A stretch of DNA of 32,503 nt from assembly GCA_023150935.1 (NCBI GenBank), contig JAKLJW010000049.1, forward strand, positions 1 through 32,503, read 5' to 3'. The DNA comes from Candidatus Binatia bacterium. GTDB taxonomy: Bacteria; Desulfobacterota; Binatia; HRBIN30. The notes below the pieces were generated by a model. That model was not told the DNA's origin, did not search any database, and worked only from the letters and a program-made list of their open reading frames with translations. Below are positions 15,677 through 25,226 of this stretch, piece after piece (within the stretch, counting starts at the first letter, position 1; each line of letters begins with the position of its first letter). A program made the translations under genes and the position numbers.

Positions 15677-16639
15677 TCACTCCTTCATCGCCAACCGCAG
15701 CAGTACGTGTCCGCGGCCGGTCGTGGCATCGCCACCGACCTGCAGCAACCGACCGTCGAAACCGGGCGATTCGTTGTCCCCGGTGCCTCCACGAACTCGC
15801 CGCAAGATCTCCCCCGCTGGCATGCCCGGCTGCGCCGTACCGTTCCTGGACCCGACGCGCTCACGCGACGCCATCAAAAGGCTGACAAGCAGGGTCTCCG
15901 GGGGCAGGTTCTCGGTATAGAAGAGACCGCCCTCGTCGGCCGTTCCGGATTCGTCCGCGATGCGTACGTGCGGCTCTACGACGGTCGCGTTGTGCACGAA
16001 GTAGTTGAAGTTGTCGTCAGTGAGCAGCACCGTGTCCGCGCCAATCTTGTCGCGGAAGTACTCGCTCCCCACGCCGGCCGCGATCGCATTCTCTTTCAGC
16101 CACGCGCCGATCTTTCGTACCGCGTCCGTGTGCTGAGTCGCCGGTTGGAACTCGAACGTCTCCAGTACCAGGTTACCTGAACCGGGAGTCCTGAGTTGTT
16201 CATTGACGAGCGCGCATTGGCTACCGCTGAGGGTGGGTATCGAGTCCGCTACGGGATTGTCCAATCCGGCCAACTCGATCAGCCGCCGCAGCCGACCGAG
16301 CGCCGTGGGACACGTCGCATATACGTACGACCGTCGCAGACTTCGCACCGGGAACAGCACGAGCTGCGCATCGCCGACGCTCACTGCACCCGCGTGATCA
16401 GACGCATCGCCGGTGTCCGGATCGGGACCGAAGATCCGTTCGACCAGACCCTCCCGACCGCCCCAGAGCGCATTGGCCTCGTGCCGCAGCGCTCCCTTCA
16501 AGCCCGATCCCGCAATCATCGGATGCCCCGTATGACGCTCGCGCTGGATCGGGTTGTCGATCGCACCGATCGCCGTCCCCGCCCCCATGTGCACCGGACT
16601 GATCGCGTAGAGAAACATCGCTGCCTTACTCTCAAACAT
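15677..16639 (-). CDS. cmr4: type III-B RAMP protein Cmr4 (Cas7, target RNA cleavage)
   Basis: Cmr4 is the repeated backbone subunit that holds the crRNA spacer and cuts target RNA at six-base intervals. The 320-residue product has VHMGAGTAIGAIDNPIQRER, in which D28 (numbered from ATG 16639) is the equivalent of the catalytic Asp, followed by HTGHPMIAGSGLKGALRHEA. Both blocks are diagnostic for Cmr4. The C-terminal LQVGGDATTGRGHVLLRL is the expected glycine-rich RAMP motif. ATG 16639 is preferred because GAGGG lies 8 bases upstream; an in-frame GTG at 16648 would add three residues. The gene starts just after the cmr3 stop. Confidence 0.94.
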   Translation of the reverse strand: MFESKAAMFLYAISPVHMGAGTAIGAIDNPIQRERHTGHPMIAGSGLKGALRHEANALWGGREGLVERIFGPDPDTGDASDHAGAVSVGDAQLVLFPVRSLRRSYVYATCPTALGRLRRLIELAGLDNPVADSIPTLSGSQCALVNEQLRTPGSGNLVLETFEFQPATQHTDAVRKIGAWLKENAIAAGVGSEYFRDKIGADTVLLTDDNFNYFVHNATVVEPHVRIADESGTADEGGLFYTENLPPETLLVSLLMASRERVGSRNGTAQPGMPAGEILRRVRGGTGDNESPGFDGRLLQVGGDATTGRGHVLLRLAMKE

Positions 16640-16654
16640 CGCGCTCACCCTCGC

Positions 16655-17881
16655 TCAGAGTCGTCCATCCCAATCGCCGAACCATACACTGTTGAATCCC
16701 TCGGGCCGTCGTGCACGCCACGCCATGTCGGGTTCCGTCTCGGCGTCCCACCAGCCGTCCGCCACGAGCTGCACCAGCTCGTCGGTCGAGCCCGCAAGGC
16801 GCTCGAACCAGTACACCGCTCCCGCGGGCACCGTCCGCAGTGCGGCCTTGGGCGCATGCCGTACGAGGTCCCAGCCACTGACCACCTCTGCCCGGCCGGT
16901 CGCCGCGGCTACGAGCCGCGCCCGTAAACCGCCGACCTGCAACACCAGACCATCGCCGGTCTCTTCGACCCGCGGCGGCAACCACCCGCGCCGAAAGATC
17001 CCGGGCGTTGCCAGCACGATGCGGAAACCGTCCCCGCGAGGTAGGTATCCCCACGGCGTCCAGTGCTGCGCCTGCGGCGCCCACCGCGACACCACCGCAC
17101 CTCTGCCGTCCCCACCGAGACGGACGAGCCCATCGCGAGGCAACCGATCGCCCCCACCCCGGCAGGCCACCAGGAACGCCGCCTCCGGCGCCAGCGATAC
17201 CGCGTCGGCGGCATAGAGCTTCCCGGGGCGGGTGGTGCGCCGGCCCGTGTCCAGCGCTATCCCCACACGCGCGTCTACCTTCCAGAGGTCGCTGGCTTCG
17301 AGCGCGGCACCCGAAGGAACGGGTTCGCCCTTCAGATGGGCGGCGAAGCCGTCCGCCGTCAACCATACGTCGGCCCTCGACTTGCCCGGCTCCGCACACC
17401 GCAGTACGGGCACGCCGGGAAGCGGGAAGCTGCCGCTCACACCGACCTCGGTAAGCCGCACGGGTTGGAGGGCGTGCAACGCTATCCTTTCCTTGCGCGC
17501 TCCGGTCCCGCCCGGCGCATCGGCTCCCTCACCGGTCGCCTCCATTGCCACCAGATCCGCCGGACAGGGGAAGCAGGGCACGTCTACTGACCGACCCATT
17601 TCACCCTGCCGGCGGAGGATCATCGCCGTTCCAGCAAGACGGAACGTTCCCGGTTCGGTTGGCGATCGACCGACCGCCGCGCGCACACCCTCATCCCTCA
17701 CGTTGCCGCGCGAGAAGTCCGCGAACTCGACGCCGCCGTCGACCAGCATACGGGTGCGCAGGGCCCCCGAAAACAGCGAGGGCCAGGGCGGCATGACTGC
17801 CTCTCCGCTGCCGGTTTCGCCAAACAGACGATTCCCGCGCAGGTGCAAAATGTCGAGCGGTCGCACGGTCAGGAAATCCAT
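16655..17881 (-). CDS. cmr3: type III-B RAMP protein Cmr3 (Cas5 group)
   Basis: Cmr3 is the Cas5-like subunit that binds the crRNA 5' tag and contacts Cmr2. The 408-residue protein starts with FLTVRPLDILHLRGNRLFGE and continues with VMPPWPSLFSGALRTRML, a pattern close to the usual Cmr3 N-terminus (RPLDxLxxRGxRPF...PxPxTxxGALR). A central part contains YAADAVSLAPEAAFLVACRG, and the region near 255-265 (RLGGDGRGAVV) is the conserved glycine-rich element. It starts six bases after the cmr2 stop, with GGAG and GGGAG upstream of ATG 17881. Confidence 0.9.
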   Translation of the reverse strand: MDFLTVRPLDILHLRGNRLFGETGSGEAVMPPWPSLFSGALRTRMLVDGGVEFADFSRGNVRDEGVRAAVGRSPTEPGTFRLAGTAMILRRQGEMGRSVDVPCFPCPADLVAMEATGEGADAPGGTGARKERIALHALQPVRLTEVGVSGSFPLPGVPVLRCAEPGKSRADVWLTADGFAAHLKGEPVPSGAALEASDLWKVDARVGIALDTGRRTTRPGKLYAADAVSLAPEAAFLVACRGGGDRLPRDGLVRLGGDGRGAVVSRWAPQAQHWTPWGYLPRGDGFRIVLATPGIFRRGWLPPRVEETGDGLVLQVGGLRARLVAAATGRAEVVSGWDLVRHAPKAALRTVPAGAVYWFERLAGSTDELVQLVADGWWDAETEPDMAWRARRPEGFNSVWFGDWDGRL

Positions 17882-17887
17882 GGCTCC

Positions 17888-20800
17888 CTACTCTCCGCCG
17901 CGCTCGGCTCGCGCCAGAAACTCCGCCACGCCGATCAGCTCTCGCAGGAAATCCGGCGCCGACGCCGCCCGCCCACTCTCGAACTCAACCACCGCCATGC
18001 CGGCGAGGTCGGCCGCCAGTTCGTCGATGTCCTTGACCGGCGTCTCCTTCTCCTTCCTTTGCCGCCGCATCTGGTAGGAAAGGTTGGTACGCAGCAAGCC
18101 TATGAAGTCATCCCTGTGCATAGGCGGCTCGGTCCGCCCCGGCCCCGGCGGCAATTCCGCCAGCCATGACGACATGTGATACGCGGCTCGGCGCGAAAGC
18201 CGAGCGTTGAGAACTCGGGACAGTCGAAGAAGCGCGCCGATCGGCGTCTGTGGGGCCGCAACACCCGCTTCGGACACGCGCCATCGGCTGGTGAAATGGG
18301 TCGTGCCGCCCGAGCGTTTCGCCAGCGCAATGGAGAAAGCGTCTCGTCCCCCCTTCTTCTTGGCACGTCGCTCGGCGGCCCGGAGTTCGCGCAGTACTTT
18401 TCCGAGAGGCGCCATGTGGTGCGCGACCACGGCACCGATGGACGCGGTGGCGTTCTTGCCCATCATGCGCAACAACTGGCGGTCCTGAGTCTGGAGCTGC
18501 ACGTACCCGCGACGGATTCGGATGTCCTTGACGATCTCGGACCGAAGCAGGCCCCGGAACGCCGCCTCATCGTCGTTCGGTACCACCCCCGAGTAGGCGC
18601 ACCGCAACGCCAGCATTGCCGGCAAGAGATCGTCCACGCTGACCATCGCGAGCAAGTCGTCGCCGCCGGCGTAAATGACCTTGCCGAGAAAGACGTCTTC
18701 TACAATGAAACGCGCCACGGTCCCCGAAAACCCGTTCAGCGCTCGCGAGATCGCCGTATGATACGCGGGAGACGGCGGTGCCGGGGTCTGAAGGTACCCT
18801 TCTAGATCCGCGGACCGCGTGGCCATCGCCGCCGCTTGTTGCCGAACCGACGGATGCCAGATGGACTCGTATGTCGGCCGCCTGCAATCCCCGCTACCGG
18901 ACAGCCACGCCCCCATTCGATCGCCATCCATCAGGAGCAGGGCGTAGTATGCCTCGGCCTTCCACTGCCCGCGCTCCCCGCGTACCGCTTCCAGAACACT
19001 CGCAAGACACCGGTCTATGAGGTGGCGCTTCTTCTCGGCCTCGTCGCGTACCGCATCCTCGCCGTCGCGCGCGCGGTCACGCAGGTCGTCGAGCACCGCC
19101 GGCAGCCGTCGAACTACGTCCACGATTGCCGCCGGCTTTCGATGGAGGTCGATCGCCAGTCGGCGAGGCAATGCTACCCGGCCGCCCCCTCCATCGTCTT
19201 CGCCGACAAGTACTTCCTGAAGCCGCTTGAAGGCGTCGCTCCCGATCGCTCGCCCCGAATTCGCGACGATCTCAGCCAGCGTGCTCGCCAGTGCCATGGT
19301 ATGAGTAGAAACCACGTAGCGCTGCACGCCATCGAGATCGTCGACCGTGTCGCGTACCTCCCGGCAGAAAAGCATTGGCCAGACGCGCTTCAGCGTGCAC
19401 ACCGCACAGAGGTGTTCCCGACCCCGCACCCAGCCGACCCGGTTCCTCCCGGCTCTCCCCCACACGCTGTCTTCCGCGGCACTGCCTCTCGCACGAGACA
19501 GATGATCCCTATCGACGGTCAACCACTCTCGCTCTCCGCAAAGGGAGCAGCGATACCCGACCTGCGGCGATTGCAGGAATGTGCGGGTCGACTTGGCCGC
19601 CGCCGCCGTACGATCGAGGAGATCGAAGAGGGCCGGATAGAGGACGCCCGGGAAAGGCTCGTAGAAAGTCGTCCGTTCGACAGCAAGCGCTCGCGACAGC
19701 AACCGCCACGCCTCGCTCCCGAGGAACCCGGGGGGCGTCGAGGAATCCGGGTAGAAGACGTCGAGTGCCCGCGCGAGCTGGCGAACGTCACCCTTACCGA
19801 CACGACCGTCGGCGCCAACGCTCACGAGCGACCAGGGCACGGCGGCCCAGTGGATCTCCGGAAAGCCCGCCAGTTGCCCGTCGATCTGATCTAGGCCGGG
19901 CGCGCCCGACGCGGCATCGAGGCCGGCCGCCTCCAGCAAAGCCGCCCACGCGCTTTCTGCCCGGTCTCGAACCCACTTGCGGACGCCGGAACGTAACCGT
20001 TCGACGAGCCCGTCGACCTCCTCGGCGGAGACCACCGCCACGAAGCGGTTGGGCAGGGTGGCTGCAAACAGCGGATGAGCATCGGATCGCGGGCCGTCGG
20101 ACGGAACCTCAACGCCCTCATGCTTGAGCCACAGGTCCACCAACGGAACCCCGTGGAGGTCGGGAAACAGAATTGCGTCGGGTCCACACGATTCGCACAC
20201 GACCCGCATCGCTTCCCAGGCCATGCGGGAGAGGAGATGGGATCCCGCCCACAAATCGGATGTGCTGCGGCCCTGTGCAATGAACGACTGCACGGGGCCA
20301 AGACTCACCGACAGGAGTACCGGTCCGCCGCCGTGCATCGCACCTGCCAGCGCGGACACCAGCCGGAGGTGCTCCCAGATCGAGTGATCGGGGATGCGAG
20401 TGTCGGCGGGAAGGACCGTCCACAACGCTCCCAGCTCTGGAGCCGGCAGGGTGGGCCCTCGCCTCCACAGGCTGAGGAAGCTCCGCCGCCAATCGGTCTC
20501 TCCCGACGCCGTGCGACAAATCAGGTCCCGCAGGTGATCCAGAGACACCGCTTTGAGCGCATCGATCTCGACATCCTCCAGCGAACCCAACTCGAACCGT
20601 TCGCCGGAAAGGGGGTGTATCAACACCGGAGAGCTCGCAAAGCGCACTTGCGCCCAGGACGCATAGCGGTGGTCCTTTTCATCTCGAGGGAACTGCGGTC
20701 GATCCGCCGCGGATGCCCACCAATCCGCCCGGCGCACTATGTCGCTCTCCTCGCGTGTAATCCCGGCCTCGCCGAAGGCTGCGCGCGCCAGCACCGCAAC

Positions 20801-20908
20801 CGTGCCCCCTTCGTGGCCGGCAGGGTCGCGAAACAGCACCAGTGCCTTCTCCGCGGGATCGTGCAGCCATGCACCGACCTTGACTCGCCAACGATCGCCT
20901 TCCACCAC
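17888..20908 (-). CDS. cmr2: Cas10/Cmr2, HD nuclease and cyclic oligoadenylate synthase
   Basis: The large subunit of the type III-B complex, 1006 residues. An N-terminal HD domain is indicated by KVGAWLHDPAEKALVLF, with H16 and D17. The first palm-like region contains SLGPVQSFIAQGRSTSDLWA at about 202-221. A zinc finger is formed by C454, C457, C501 and C504 (CSLC and CAVC). The second palm has LLLMDGDRMGAWLSG at about 657-671 and the cyclase motif IYAGGDDLLAMV with GGDD at 748-751. Both the HD and GGDD motifs are intact, so DNase activity and cOA synthesis are predicted on target RNA binding, supplying the signal for the two CARF proteins of this operon. Translation starts at GTG 20908; a GAGGT lies about 10 bases upstream. 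Confidence 0.95.
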   Translation of the reverse strand: MVEGDRWRVKVGAWLHDPAEKALVLFRDPAGHEGGTVAVLARAAFGEAGITREESDIVRRADWWASAADRPQFPRDEKDHRYASWAQVRFASSPVLIHPLSGERFELGSLEDVEIDALKAVSLDHLRDLICRTASGETDWRRSFLSLWRRGPTLPAPELGALWTVLPADTRIPDHSIWEHLRLVSALAGAMHGGGPVLLSVSLGPVQSFIAQGRSTSDLWAGSHLLSRMAWEAMRVVCESCGPDAILFPDLHGVPLVDLWLKHEGVEVPSDGPRSDAHPLFAATLPNRFVAVVSAEEVDGLVERLRSGVRKWVRDRAESAWAALLEAAGLDAASGAPGLDQIDGQLAGFPEIHWAAVPWSLVSVGADGRVGKGDVRQLARALDVFYPDSSTPPGFLGSEAWRLLSRALAVERTTFYEPFPGVLYPALFDLLDRTAAAAKSTRTFLQSPQVGYRCSLCGEREWLTVDRDHLSRARGSAAEDSVWGRAGRNRVGWVRGREHLCAVCTLKRVWPMLFCREVRDTVDDLDGVQRYVVSTHTMALASTLAEIVANSGRAIGSDAFKRLQEVLVGEDDGGGGRVALPRRLAIDLHRKPAAIVDVVRRLPAVLDDLRDRARDGEDAVRDEAEKKRHLIDRCLASVLEAVRGERGQWKAEAYYALLLMDGDRMGAWLSGSGDCRRPTYESIWHPSVRQQAAAMATRSADLEGYLQTPAPPSPAYHTAISRALNGFSGTVARFIVEDVFLGKVIYAGGDDLLAMVSVDDLLPAMLALRCAYSGVVPNDDEAAFRGLLRSEIVKDIRIRRGYVQLQTQDRQLLRMMGKNATASIGAVVAHHMAPLGKVLRELRAAERRAKKKGGRDAFSIALAKRSGGTTHFTSRWRVSEAGVAAPQTPIGALLRLSRVLNARLSRRAAYHMSSWLAELPPGPGRTEPPMHRDDFIGLLRTNLSYQMRRQRKEKETPVKDIDELAADLAGMAVVEFESGRAASAPDFLRELIGVAEFLARAERGGE

Positions 20909-20952
20909 TGCCGTCTACCTCAGCCCTGGTTGCGCGGTCACGAGCCTGCCCC

Positions 20953-21357
20953 TCACCCGCACTCCCGTACCCGCCGTTGTACTTCCGCGATCATTCGTTC
21001 GATGCCTGCGATCGTTTCTGCCTGCCAGCCCCAGGTGGTCTCGTGGCGCTTGCGCTCCTCGGCCTGCAACGCACGCAACTCGTCGAGCGCGAACAGGATA
21101 ACGTCGAGATGTGCGGCAACCGCTTCCGCGCGCGGCCCATCTTCGTCGGCCTCCACTATCGATTGGCCCCCCGACACGGCGTTCCCCCACAGTGACGCGC
21201 GGTCCCTTACACCAATTTCGTCCCCCGCTCCAGCGGTCTCTGACCCCACCGCCGACCCGGTCCCTCGCCCCGCGACCCCGGCCGCCGCCGAAGACGCGCC
21301 GCCCGCATCGTCGCTCCGGCCCCCACAGGTTGGACAGCACCCCTCCCTTTGCACCAT
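20953..21357 (-). CDS. small unknown protein in the cmr operon
   Basis: I do not recognise this gene. It fills the 495-base gap between the NE0113-type CARF gene and cas10, which is large for this tight operon. From ATG 21357 the product has 134 residues: an N-terminal CCPTCGG motif that could bind metal, a flexible Gly/Ala/Ser-rich middle, and a C-terminal helical part of about 60 residues (LDVILFALDELRALQAEERK, then TIAGIERMIAEVQRRVRE) that could form a helical hairpin. The amphipathic C-terminus argues that it is coding; the middle is weak. A longer start at 21438 overlaps the CARF gene end. It may be an ancillary Cmr component or a structural protein, but no function can be assigned. Confidence 0.5.
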   Translation of the reverse strand: MVQREGCCPTCGGRSDDAGGASSAAAGVAGRGTGSAVGSETAGAGDEIGVRDRASLWGNAVSGGQSIVEADEDGPRAEAVAAHLDVILFALDELRALQAEERKRHETTWGWQAETIAGIERMIAEVQRRVRECG

Positions 21358-21403
21358 TGCGCCGGCCCTACCGACCCGTATCCCTCCGCACAACCCCCGC
21401 TCG

Positions 21404-22537
21404 TCACCCGGCAACGTTGGCGCCAAAGTTGCCGTCAACGATCCGGATACTTTCGGGATCCAGACCTAACCCGTAGGCGCGCTCGGTGCGCGGCCCGATC
21501 GCCCGGATCCGGTACGGCCGACTCGCACCCCGCAACTCCCGCTCGATCGCCGCGTTGATCTTGCGCACCTCCGGCCGGAAATTGCGCGCGTCCCACATCC
21601 CGCCGACACCGATGCTACTGCGCCGCTGCAGCGTCTCCCGTAACGCCTGCCGCACCGGCCCCCCGATCTCCACCGCCGGCACGAAACATCGGGCACACCC
21701 CGAACAGCCGGTCCGGCCGCAACCGTCGCGACGCCTCGCCGCCAACAGCTCGTAAATGGCCAGCCGCAGCGGCGACAGACGCACCAGACGGTCCGCACAC
21801 AACACCATCCCCCGGCCCGCATCCACCACCACTTGCGGCACCGCCAGGGCGTCGAGATCGTCCTGCAAATCGTTTACGAGCTGCGAGAAAGTCGCGTTGT
21901 GCAGCTCCGTCCCGCCACGCAAACCGCGCAACCGCGGAAACGGCAGCTCGGCAAGCTCGATGCGCACCGCACCGGCGCCGATCCTCACCGCCGGGCCATC
22001 GCCGCGCCGGTGGATCGCGTATCCGCTCCGCCGCCGCGGCGGAAAGAAGAAGTCGGTCCCCTCCAGATCCGACGGATGTACCAGCACGTGCGACAGACGA
22101 TCCGCCCGCCGGCCGTGCACCATCATCGCCGCCGCCAACAAGTAGCCCATGGTCTTTCGTCCCCCAGCGATGGATGCGTGCAGGGGCGGGCAACCGTCGC
22201 GCGTCAGATCCGCAACTCGCCGGGCAATCTGGTCGGCGGCGGCAACGCTGTCGTCGGCACTGCGAAGGTCGGCAAGTGGCCGCCCGCGGGCATCCTGCAA
22301 CACCTGGACGGCACGCGCCGAAAAACGAAAACGCCGCGCCCCCGGGTACTCGCGCCGCAACCGCCCCCAGGCACCGCCACGGGCCAACACCTGCGCGCGC
22401 AAGGCGTCGCGACCGACAGTCGTCGTCAGAACGTGCACGTCAGTCGCACCACCCCCTTTCGACAGCAACGCGAATACCGTCTCGGTCACAATCTGGGGGC
22501 TGCCCCCGACGACGAACAGGAGATTCCGGTCGGCCAT
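21404..22537 (-). CDS. CARF protein of NE0113 (TIGR02584) family with winged-helix C-terminus
   Basis: A 377-residue CRISPR-associated CARF protein. The N-terminal domain (1-175) shows VVGGSPQIVTETVFALL, VHVLTTTVGRDAL, LHASIAGGRKTMGYLLAAAM (about 119-138) and LSHVLVHPSDLEGTDFFFPP, the features of the NE0113 family, members of which are annotated as CRISPR-associated ring nucleases. The C-terminal part (about 250-368) reads like a winged helix-turn-helix: RLSPLRLAIYELLAARRR, then VRKINAAIEREL, then YRIRAIGPRTERAYGLGLDP. A Cys cluster C273, C278, C281, C284 is inserted in it. The protein may degrade cOA, sense it to control transcription, or both. It is the first gene of the operon, a good position for an autoregulator. 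ATG 22537 is the start. Confidence 0.88.
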   Translation of the reverse strand: MADRNLLFVVGGSPQIVTETVFALLSKGGGATDVHVLTTTVGRDALRAQVLARGGAWGRLRREYPGARRFRFSARAVQVLQDARGRPLADLRSADDSVAAADQIARRVADLTRDGCPPLHASIAGGRKTMGYLLAAAMMVHGRRADRLSHVLVHPSDLEGTDFFFPPRRRSGYAIHRRGDGPAVRIGAGAVRIELAELPFPRLRGLRGGTELHNATFSQLVNDLQDDLDALAVPQVVVDAGRGMVLCADRLVRLSPLRLAIYELLAARRRDGCGRTGCSGCARCFVPAVEIGGPVRQALRETLQRRSSIGVGGMWDARNFRPEVRKINAAIERELRGASRPYRIRAIGPRTERAYGLGLDPESIRIVDGNFGANVAG

Positions 22538-22548
22538 CGGTCACCGGC

Positions 22549-22577
22549 GCGATATGACAGTCCTCGGGCCCGGTCAA
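22549..22577 (-). promoter_or_regulatory. possible promoter of the cmr operon
   Basis: On the minus strand TTGACC (22577-22572) is followed after 17 bases by TATCGC (22554-22549), 11 bases before the first start codon of the operon. The -35 match is good and the -10 match is weak. The short distance to the ATG would give a very short leader. Tentative. Confidence 0.3.
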
Positions 22578-22632
22578 CCGGCGGGCTTGGCTTCGACATC
22601 CACCACGTATCGTCACGGGCGGTCGGCCGCGC

Positions 22633-22663
22633 GGCCGCAGGTCCGGACCCCGGACCTGCGGCC
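22633..22663. repeat. perfect 14-bp hairpin upstream of the cmr operon
   Basis: GGCCGCAGGTCCGG (22633-22646), the loop ACC, and CCGGACCTGCGGCC (22650-22663) form a perfect inverted repeat about 95 bases upstream of the first gene of the operon. There is no following T-run on either strand. It could be a protein-binding site, a cruciform or the relic of a mobile element end. The surrounding stretch 22664-22920 contains no recognisable gene. Confidence 0.7.
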
Positions 22664-22921
22664 CCCTGCGGAGCGGCTCCCGGGAGGTCCCCAGGCCATG
22701 AAGATCAACCGGAGGCCGGGCTGCCCCGGCTGGCGGGCACCGCGCACTCCGGCTAGGGTCCGGCCGGAATGCGTTACGAGATCGGTCTCGCTCCCGGAAG
22801 GGTACCGCCTTTGCCTCGTACTCGGCGAGCCGCGGCCACCACCCACACGGTTCGTGCTGCCCCTTGCCCCAGGCTGCCGAGTATCGGTTAGCGCCGGACT
22901 AAGGCCCCCTACATCCTTGCC

Positions 22922-22948
22922 GAGAAATTACACCGAGCGTGATTTCTC
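22922..22948 (+). promoter_or_regulatory. likely AbiEi operator (inverted repeat)
   Basis: GAGAAATTAC (22922-22931), a 7-base spacer, then GTGATTTCTC (22939-22948): arms match at nine of ten positions. It lies directly before the ATG at 22954 that starts the remnant antitoxin. AbiEi antitoxins autoregulate by binding inverted repeats in their promoter, so this is the expected place for such a site. The assignment is inferred from position. Confidence 0.5.
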
Positions 22949-22953
22949 TGCAG

Positions 22954-23243
22954 ATGCGAACACTGAGCGAGCGGGTCTTCGCCCTGGCGCCGCCGGAAGG
23001 GCGGTGCGACTGGACCCGCAGGGGTGGGCGTTCGTCGCCTCGCCGCTGCGCGCCATCGCCGATCTTGTCTATACTCGCCGGCAGATCGACTGGCGCGCGG
23101 ACGGCATCGGTTTTCTGACCGATTCGATGCGAATCGATCCGGAGGATCTGCCCATCGACGACCTCGACGAGATTCTGGCTGCCTTTCGCAATCCACGCGT
23201 CCGCGTCCACCTGATCGGGCTGCGGGCGGAGTTGGGCCGATGA
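22954..23243 (+). pseudogene. AbiEi-family antitoxin, internally deleted remnant
   Basis: The C-terminal part is clear in one frame: WAFVASPLRAIADLVYTRR, then DGIGFLTDSMRIDPEDLP and LAAFRNPRVRVHLIGLRAEL, which is the end of AbiEi-type antitoxins of type IV toxin-antitoxin systems. A plausible start, MRTLSERVFALAPPEGR, is at 22954 but in another frame, and only about 30 codons separate the two. An intact antitoxin has roughly 200 residues, so most of the middle appears deleted and the junction is out of frame. The stop overlaps the start of the toxin remnant by ATGA, the normal AbiE arrangement. Confidence 0.65.
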
Positions 23244-23520
23244 TCGAGGGTCTGATCGAGGCCCGGGTGCGCGAGCTCCAGCCGGCCAATGCCGTCGAGC
23301 AGGAGAACGCGCCGCAAGAAGCGATGCAGGCCTTCGTGCTCGCCAGCCTCGCGCGCGGCGGTTTGCTCCGGTTGCGATCGCCATTCGCGCCTGCTACATG
23401 CCCTGCACTGACCGTTCGTGCGAGAATCTCACCTCCGACGTCCGTCCTGGTGCCTTTTTCGCTGACGCATTCAGGATCGGGGCGTCATCAGACCACCTAA
23501 GACGACTCCACCGGGCCCTC
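23240..23520 (+). pseudogene. AbiEii-family nucleotidyltransferase toxin, truncated and frameshifted
   Basis: The first 45 residues (MIEGLIEARVRELQPANAVE, then NAPQEAMQAFVLASLARGGL) match the N-terminus of AbiEii/AbiGii nucleotidyltransferase toxins. The following family motif (FHGGTxLRxLxxLxRFSEDLDF) is not in frame. Traces occur in other frames: SRLLHALH followed by a stop, and then TDRSCENLTSDVRP, which resembles DRFSEDLDF. Several small indels and substitutions have destroyed the catalytic motif, and the remaining two thirds of the gene are absent. The remnant ends just before the helicase gene. No active toxin can be made from it. Confidence 0.68.
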
Positions 23521-23566
23521 CGCGCCACCCGTTTGTAAACAGCGCGCGCACTCACGTGAAAGGATC

Positions 23567-24910
<1,344 letters not shown>

Positions 24911-25226
24911 GGCGGCTCTCCCCTGGCCCTGGCCCGATCTCGCAAAGGGACGCAGGGATGCTCCCGAGGAGCGGGCCGCTCACGCGGCCCCGCAGGAGGG
25001 TGAAAGGACCCTTCCACCCGTTGCCTCGGCGCTCAGCTCCGGTGTCCCAAGTCCACGGCTCGGCAACGGACGCCGTTAGGGGCGAACTCACGACTTGACA
25101 GCCGCTTCCGTCTGTTTGTAGATGGAATTCTTGGCCGTCCAGTCAGCGTTATGAGGACGGGGTACTTGGGCGCTGTTGCGGCCGTCCTTGGACGGCGTGG
25201 TGCGATCGCTGGGGGGAGGACCGACG
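24911..25226. other. intergenic region, no gene recognised
   Basis: 316 bases between the helicase and the envelope cluster. A GC-rich imperfect stem (GCGGGCCGC, TCA, GCGGCCCCGC allowing one bulge, near 24971-24993) could be part of a helicase terminator, though no T-run follows. A perfect TTGACA occurs at 25095. Nothing protein-like or tRNA-like is seen. Confidence 0.45.
25095..25124 (+). promoter_or_regulatory. possible promoter of the envelope gene cluster
   Basis: TTGACA (25095-25100) is a consensus -35 box. After 18 bases comes TAGATG (25119-25124), a weak -10. It lies about 100 bases before the ATG of the first gene. Tentative because the -10 match is poor. Confidence 0.3.

Noticed and set aside
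22149..22950. Plus-strand frame of 364 codons leading into the AbiEi remnant
   Set aside because: Its first 270 codons lie opposite the NE0113-type CARF gene and in non-coding DNA; only the last 70 codons resemble a protein family.
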